Assembly: GCA_001914785.1 (NCBI GenBank)
Contig: MNDE01000176.1
Coordinates: 1-39,701, forward strand
DNA length: 39,701 bases
Reading direction: 5' to 3'
From: Acidobacteria bacterium 13_2_20CM_57_17
GTDB lineage: Bacteria; Acidobacteriota; Terriglobia; Acidiferrales; UBA7541
Shown one piece after another: positions 33,721 through 39,701 of the stretch. A program made the translations under genes and the position numbers. How positions within the stretch are numbered: the stretch's first letter is position 1; each line of letters starts with the position of its first letter. The notes under the pieces are model-generated. The model had not been told where the DNA came from. It worked only from the letters and a program-made list of their open reading frames with translations, and did not search any database.

Positions 33721-34188
33721 CTATTTCGCGAACCGCCGCACACTGAAGGAAATCGGAAGCCCGACCACCACCATGTGCACAAGCAATCCTAGAATCAGGT
33801 CATCAAGTTTGTAAGGGCCTTTTGCGCGAAGCGCGGAGAGCGGCAAAACGATAAGATTCATTACCTCTTCCACCGCGGCCCCAAAGAACAAGCCGCACAC
33901 CAGCGGGTGTTCCGTCATAAAACGCAGCTTGCGGCTTGCCGCATAGTAAATAGCCGCCGCCGAGCAAGCGATGAAGAAGTGCAGGAAGACGCCCAGAACA
34001 TACGTGCCGGCGCCTCCGTGAAAAGCCTCTCTCCCAAGCAGGCCGCCGGCAATCACCAGCGGAATGTTCCATCCGAACAGGATGCAAGCTTGCAGAAGGT
34101 CCAAAGTCCCTGCAATCCCACCGCCCACGGCAATTGCCAATAGAGCGTTTCTTTTCCCTGATAGCCTAGCCGCCGAGTCTCCAGTCAT
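33721..34188 (-). CDS. Four-helix membrane protein, unknown function
   Basis: A 155-residue protein of about four transmembrane helices (residues 15-50, 62-85, 93-115 and 130-150). Small polar motifs lie between them: GTLDLLQACILFGW, FLHFFIACSAAAIYYAASR and LVCGLFFGAAVEEVMNLIVL. Similar hypothetical membrane proteins are frequent in Acidobacteriota and other soil bacteria. No catalytic motif is clear. ATG start at 34188 with GGAGG just before it. Divergent from the regulator gene, with 253 bp between them. Confidence 0.75.
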   Translation of the reverse strand: MTGDSAARLSGKRNALLAIAVGGGIAGTLDLLQACILFGWNIPLVIAGGLLGREAFHGGAGTYVLGVFLHFFIACSAAAIYYAASRKLRFMTEHPLVCGLFFGAAVEEVMNLIVLPLSALRAKGPYKLDDLILGLLVHMVVVGLPISFSVRRFAK

Positions 34189-34441
34189 TCGATCCTCCTT
34201 TTCACCTCTTATTTGTTCGCAATCGGCAATGCCACGTTACCGAGGTGAGACGCGGGAAGCCTTGAGCCAGGGTCTGAAACACTCTGAATAGTTCTGAAAT
34301 CACGCTGCATCGGCGCTGGCATAGCCGGAGTAGCGTCGCTAAGCGCAACACGGTCCGCCGTTGGCGTTTCTCTACGGTGTGCTATAGTCAGCGAGCACCG
34401 CTCTTCAATTAAGAAATAGATAGCAGCAGAAACCATGCAGT

Positions 34442-35374
34442 ATGGAACGCACAACCGCGGCAATGCTTCGCATCGGCGCCTGGTGTGTCAATCCAGCCGG
34501 CCAGATTTCACGGGATGGCGAGATCGCCCGCGTAGAGGTGCGGACGATGCGACTGCTGCTCTGCCTCGCGGAGCATTCCGGCGAGCTCGTCAGCATCGAT
34601 GACCTGCTCACCCAAGTCTGGCCTGACGTTAAGGTCGCTCCCGACTCTGTCTACCAGGCGGTGGCGTCGCTCCGCCGTCTGCTCGGCGACGACCCCAAGC
34701 AGCCCACTTACATCGAGACTGTGCCGCGACTTGGGTATCGGATGATCGCGACGGTCAGTCCCTGGGCAGATCAGCCAATCAAGCAAACGGGCGCAGAAGT
34801 GAATTCGCCGCGTCCGCGCTTCAGGGCCGGCTTCACGCTGGCCGCCGCTGCGGCGCTTTGCTTCGCCCTAGTCGTTGCTTTCCTGCTCTACGGCAAAGTC
34901 GCGAACAACCATAACTCCGCTTCGGCCGCCGTTCCTCCCCAGCCACAGCAATCCATCGCGGTGCTCCCGTTTCTCGACCTGACTGACGATATGAACCAGG
35001 AACCCTTCGCCGACGGCATGACCGAGGAACTGATCGACAAACTCAGCAAAATTCCTGGCCTTCGCGTACCGCCTCCTACCTCCTCGTTCTATTTCAAGGG
35101 CAAACTCTGGCCGCGCTCGCATGGGACTCCGCAAATAACCATCGCTGATATCGCCAAGACGCTGGGTGTCGTTTACGTTCTCGACGGAAGCATACGCAAA
35201 TCCGCCGCCACGCTGCGGGTCGACGCGCGCCTCATTCGTGCCGACAACGGTTACATTGTCTGGTCCGAAACCTACGACCGCCCCTTCGACGACATCTTGA
35301 TGGTCCAGGACGATATCGCCGGCGAAGTCACAAAAGCGCTGAGGGCATCCATCGAAGCCAGACCGGACCACTAG
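34442..35374 (+). CDS. CadC-like one-component regulator with TolB-like domain
   Basis: A 310-residue protein. Residues 1-105 form an OmpR/PhoB-type winged helix (VEVRTMRLLLCLAEHSGELV ... SVYQAVASLRRLLGDDPKQP ... YIETVPRLGYRMIA). A single membrane helix covers about 128-150. The periplasmic part (about 165-300) resembles the FlgO/TolB-like domain often found in Acidobacteriota regulators (SIAVLPFLDLTDDMNQEPFA, EELIDKLSKIPGLRV, GVVYVLDGSIRKSAATLRVD). Usually tetratricopeptide repeats follow that domain; here the protein ends at RPDH, so it is a short form. A membrane-spanning regulator that senses something outside and controls genes nearby is inferred. ATG start at 34442. Confidence 0.88.
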   Translation: MERTTAAMLRIGAWCVNPAGQISRDGEIARVEVRTMRLLLCLAEHSGELVSIDDLLTQVWPDVKVAPDSVYQAVASLRRLLGDDPKQPTYIETVPRLGYRMIATVSPWADQPIKQTGAEVNSPRPRFRAGFTLAAAAALCFALVVAFLLYGKVANNHNSASAAVPPQPQQSIAVLPFLDLTDDMNQEPFADGMTEELIDKLSKIPGLRVPPPTSSFYFKGKLWPRSHGTPQITIADIAKTLGVVYVLDGSIRKSAATLRVDARLIRADNGYIVWSETYDRPFDDILMVQDDIAGEVTKALRASIEARPDH

Positions 35375-35405
35375 CCGTTAAAACATTTAGGTCTACAATC
35401 CTCAA

Positions 35406-36149
35406 GTGGATCACCACACTGTCGCGCTCGTCAGCATTACGGGTACTTGCCTTGATGTGCTTGGTAGTCTCTATTTGGCCTATGACCTATTGGGTGGGCA
35501 ACACGGTCCGCTGCGGCTGCTCACCCGTGCCGTAACGTACTCCGTTGTTTTCGGCATCGGCTACGGCCTAGGCCTCGGTCTCTTCTTTGGCCTGTCTCCC
35601 GGTATCGCCACCGGTATCACCCTGGCGATTGAACTCAGCCGGGCAGCGCGTGGGCTGGATCATTACTCTTTGCCTTGGGAAGGGCTGTTTTCCGCCATAC
35701 GGGGGTTAGCTTTCGGAGCTGGCCTGTACAGGATTTTGGGCTTTGGATTCGCGATCGCCTTTGCCATTCTCATTACCGTGGGCCAGGTATTCGCCTACTC
35801 TCGCGGCATGCGTCCTGCCCTCGACTATGAAGCGTCGCGCCGCCCGCGGCTTACGCGTCGTCACTTTTGGGGAATTGTCGTCCGCACAGTCGGCTACACG
35901 GTCACGGCTCTGATCTGTAGCGCTTTCATCCATCATGTGGACCACGCCTGGTCTTTCGCGATTCGCGTGGGGCTGGTGACGGGCATCGTCACCGGCGTGG
36001 GAGTGACCTTCAATCCTTATATCGAATATTACGCCGACAATCTCCCGGAGCGGCGGCTTGGGGCTTTTGGTATTGCACTCATCTTTTGCGGTTTTGCCCT
36101 GCAATCCCTCCAATATTGGCTTTCACTACTTGACGTCCATCTGACGTAA
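35406..36149 (+). CDS. Multi-spanning membrane protein, unknown function
   Basis: A 247-residue protein with about six hydrophobic segments, Gly-rich in the first half (VVFGIGYGLGLGLFFGLSPG) and with polar loops such as GMRPALDYEASRRPRLTRRH. I do not recognise the family. It begins with a GTG at 35406, only 31 bp after the CadC-like regulator, and may form an operon with it. Its 3' end converges with the BNR gene, 22 bp away. Confidence 0.7.
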   Translation: MDHHTVALVSITGTCLDVLGSLYLAYDLLGGQHGPLRLLTRAVTYSVVFGIGYGLGLGLFFGLSPGIATGITLAIELSRAARGLDHYSLPWEGLFSAIRGLAFGAGLYRILGFGFAIAFAILITVGQVFAYSRGMRPALDYEASRRPRLTRRHFWGIVVRTVGYTVTALICSAFIHHVDHAWSFAIRVGLVTGIVTGVGVTFNPYIEYYADNLPERRLGAFGIALIFCGFALQSLQYWLSLLDVHLT

Positions 36150-36171
36150 GGTCATCCCCTCGCTCTTCTTC

Positions 36172-38681
<2,510 letters not shown>

Positions 38682-38722
38682 TCACGAATTCGTTTCCTTA
38701 TGAATTGGGTCCAGTTACGATG

Positions 38723-38771
38723 CTGCCTGTCACGGCAGAGGCCGCGGGTTCGAGCTCCGTCGTCCCCGCCA
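38723..38771 (+). other. Degenerate 3' half of a tRNA-Asp(GTC)
   Basis: CTGCC-TGTCAC-GGCAG (38723-38738) resembles the anticodon arm of tRNA-Asp, with one base missing from the loop. GCGGGTTCGAGCTCCGT (T-arm, two substitutions) and CGTCCCC-G-CCA (38761-38771) follow. The 5' half (acceptor strand GGGGACG and D-arm) is not present upstream, so it is not a functional tRNA. It may be a scar of element integration into a tRNA-Asp gene. Confidence 0.6.
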
Positions 38772-38962
38772 TTCCTTCCAAACCACTTAAGAATGATTGG
38801 TTCATACAGCTTAAACCCACAACTCAACGTGCAAAAGCTACAGCACTGTTGCATTCATCCCCACGGCGGCCGGAGCGCGCAGCGCTCTGAATCGCACCCG
38901 CTAACAACACATAGGAACCGTGCGTCCCCGCACGCCACTGAAACCGTTGCCTGGGCCCTGCG

Positions 38963-39000
38963 AATATACCTTGACACGTATATGCCCTGTGGCGTATATT
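38963..39000 (+). promoter_or_regulatory. Promoter and likely ArsR operator
   Basis: TTGACA (38971-38976) and TATATT (38995-39000) are 18 bp apart, a near-perfect sigma70 pair. An inverted repeat AATATAC (38963-38969) / GTATATT (38994-39000) flanks it, and CGTATAT also occurs at 38978-38984. A repressor on these sites would block transcription. The -10 ends only 6 bp before the ATG, so a leaderless transcript is possible. Confidence 0.7.
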
Positions 39001-39006
39001 AAGAGC

Positions 39007-39390
39007 ATGGAATCTGTGTTCGAAATCATTGCGGAGCCGAACCGCCGCGCTATATTGAGCCTCCTGGTCTCGTCACAACAGTCGGTTGGAGAGATCGAGC
39101 GTCAACTTCGTATGCCGCAGCCGACCGTGTCAAAGCACCTGCGAGTGCTGCGCGAGGCCGGTTTCGTGGAATCCACGGTGGACGCACAGCGCCGTCTTTA
39201 CCGGCTGAAACCTGAACCATTTCAGGAGGTGAATGCCTGGCTCGATCGGTTCCGAAGGTTCTGGTCCGATCATGTGGATGCTCTCGAACGCCACCTCGAC
39301 CGCATGGATCAATCAGCACCGGCGAAAAGGAAGACAAAAAAAAGACCACGCGGCCCAAACCGCGGTCGTGACAAAGGAGAAAAGAAATGA
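39007..39390 (+). CDS. ArsR-family transcriptional repressor
   Basis: A 127-residue winged-helix repressor. The DNA-binding region is EPNRRAILSLLVSSQQSVGE ... LRMPQPTVSKHLRVLREAGF followed by the wing VDAQRRLYRLKPE. The metal-binding ELCVCDL motif of arsenic-type members is absent, so it belongs to the non-metal ArsR group often paired with SRPBCC or VOC genes. The C-terminus is basic and Lys/Arg-rich (KRKTKKRPRGPNRGR). I chose the ATG at 39007, which is directly downstream of the promoter; longer readings pass through the promoter. The stop overlaps the next start (ATGA), so both are translated together. Confidence 0.9.
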   Translation: MESVFEIIAEPNRRAILSLLVSSQQSVGEIERQLRMPQPTVSKHLRVLREAGFVESTVDAQRRLYRLKPEPFQEVNAWLDRFRRFWSDHVDALERHLDRMDQSAPAKRKTKKRPRGPNRGRDKGEKK

Positions 39391-39701
39391 AAATCAAAGT
39401 GACCAGCGTATACGTGGACGACCAGAGCAAGGCCCTGCGCTTCTATACGGAGGTACTGGGCTTTGCCAAGAAGACCGATTTCAGCCAGGGCCCCTATCGC
39501 TGGCTGACGGTGGCCTCGCCCGAGGAGCCGAACGGCACAGAGTTGCAACTGGCGCTGAACAACAACCCCGCGGCCAAAGCTTACCAGCAGGCGATGTTTC
39601 AACAGGGCCAGCCCGCGGCGATGTTCTTCACCGACGACGTCAAGGGCGACTACGAGCGGATCAAGGCGCGCGGCGCCGAGTTCACGATGCCGCCCAAGGA
39701 C
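39387..39701 (+). CDS. VOC (glyoxalase/bleomycin-resistance) family protein, 3' end cut by the window
   Basis: The frame runs from the ATG at 39387 to the window edge, 105 residues without a stop. It starts MKIKVTSVYVDDQSKALRFY, then TEVLGFAKKTDF, the typical first beta-alpha-beta unit of the VOC fold, and ends within VKGDYERIKARGAEFTMPPK. Such proteins bind a metal and act as lyases, dioxygenases or binding proteins. AAAGGAGA upstream gives a strong ribosome-binding site inside the arsR gene. Translational coupling with arsR suggests that the repressor controls it. Confidence 0.88.
   Translation, partial: MKIKVTSVYVDDQSKALRFYTEVLGFAKKTDFSQGPYRWLTVASPEEPNGTELQLALNNNPAAKAYQQAMFQQGQPAAMFFTDDVKGDYERIKARGAEFTMPPKD

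Overview
The window looks like chromosomal DNA from a soil-type, GC-rich bacterium, most likely an Acidobacteriota (Terriglobia-like) genome. This rests on family content only: secreted SH3-like and Pro/Arg-rich proteins, a winged-helix/TM/TolB-like regulator, an NHL propeller with a secreted cupin, a large exopolysaccharide locus, and intergenic hairpin repeats of the kind I associate with that phylum. No rRNA or ribosomal protein is present to confirm it, so the phylum is an inference.

Layout. 1-3412 is a decaying accessory region: a frameshifted metallophosphoesterase, relics of a bacterial PH-domain gene and of a Tat-exported vanadium haloperoxidase, an intact hipBA module with a four-copy operator array, and a tRNA-Ser(TGA) gene with a partial second copy of its 3' half beside it, which looks like an old attachment site. 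3635-9486 holds a CDF metal exporter, an unknown secreted protein, a tiny zinc-ribbon protein, a STAS anti-anti-sigma factor, a DUF1905/YdeI protein, a repeat-rich intergenic block, a zinc-ribbon membrane protein, and a brnTA module whose toxin is frameshifted while the antitoxin is intact. 9533-16480 holds a DUF1015 protein, a HAD phosphatase, a minus-strand NHL propeller / cupin / HupE-UreJ gene set, and a fatty-acid-desaturase-like membrane protein.

16751-33637 is mainly a surface-polysaccharide locus. After a secreted SH3-like protein come two GT4 glycosyltransferases, a membrane transglutaminase-like protein, an asparagine-synthase-type amidotransferase, a NodU/CmcH-type carbamoyltransferase, a 36-residue basic protein, a third GT4, an extended SDR epimerase, a WecA/MraY-like polyprenyl-phosphate sugar-phosphate transferase, a geranylgeranyl-reductase-like flavoprotein and UDP-glucose dehydrogenase, all on the plus strand. 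A UDP-glucuronate decarboxylase and a secreted GH5 glycosidase face them from the minus strand. The likely picture is this: the WecA-like enzyme primes a lipid carrier, the GT4 enzymes extend the glycan, the dehydrogenase and decarboxylase supply UDP-GlcA and UDP-xylose, and the amidotransferase and carbamoyltransferase decorate sugars. No Wzx/Wzy or Wza/Wzc-type export gene is visible in the window.

33721-39701 holds two unknown membrane proteins, a CadC-like one-component regulator with a TolB-like sensor domain, a BNR_4 propeller, an aldo/keto reductase, a degenerate 3' half of a tRNA-Asp, and at the right edge an ArsR repressor translationally coupled to a VOC protein behind a strong sigma70-type promoter placed so that the mRNA may be leaderless.

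The best leads for something new are the flavoprotein beside the WecA-like enzyme (possible lipid-carrier reductase), the amidotransferase/carbamoyltransferase/transglutaminase combination, the NHL-cupin-HupE gene set, and the hipBA operator array.
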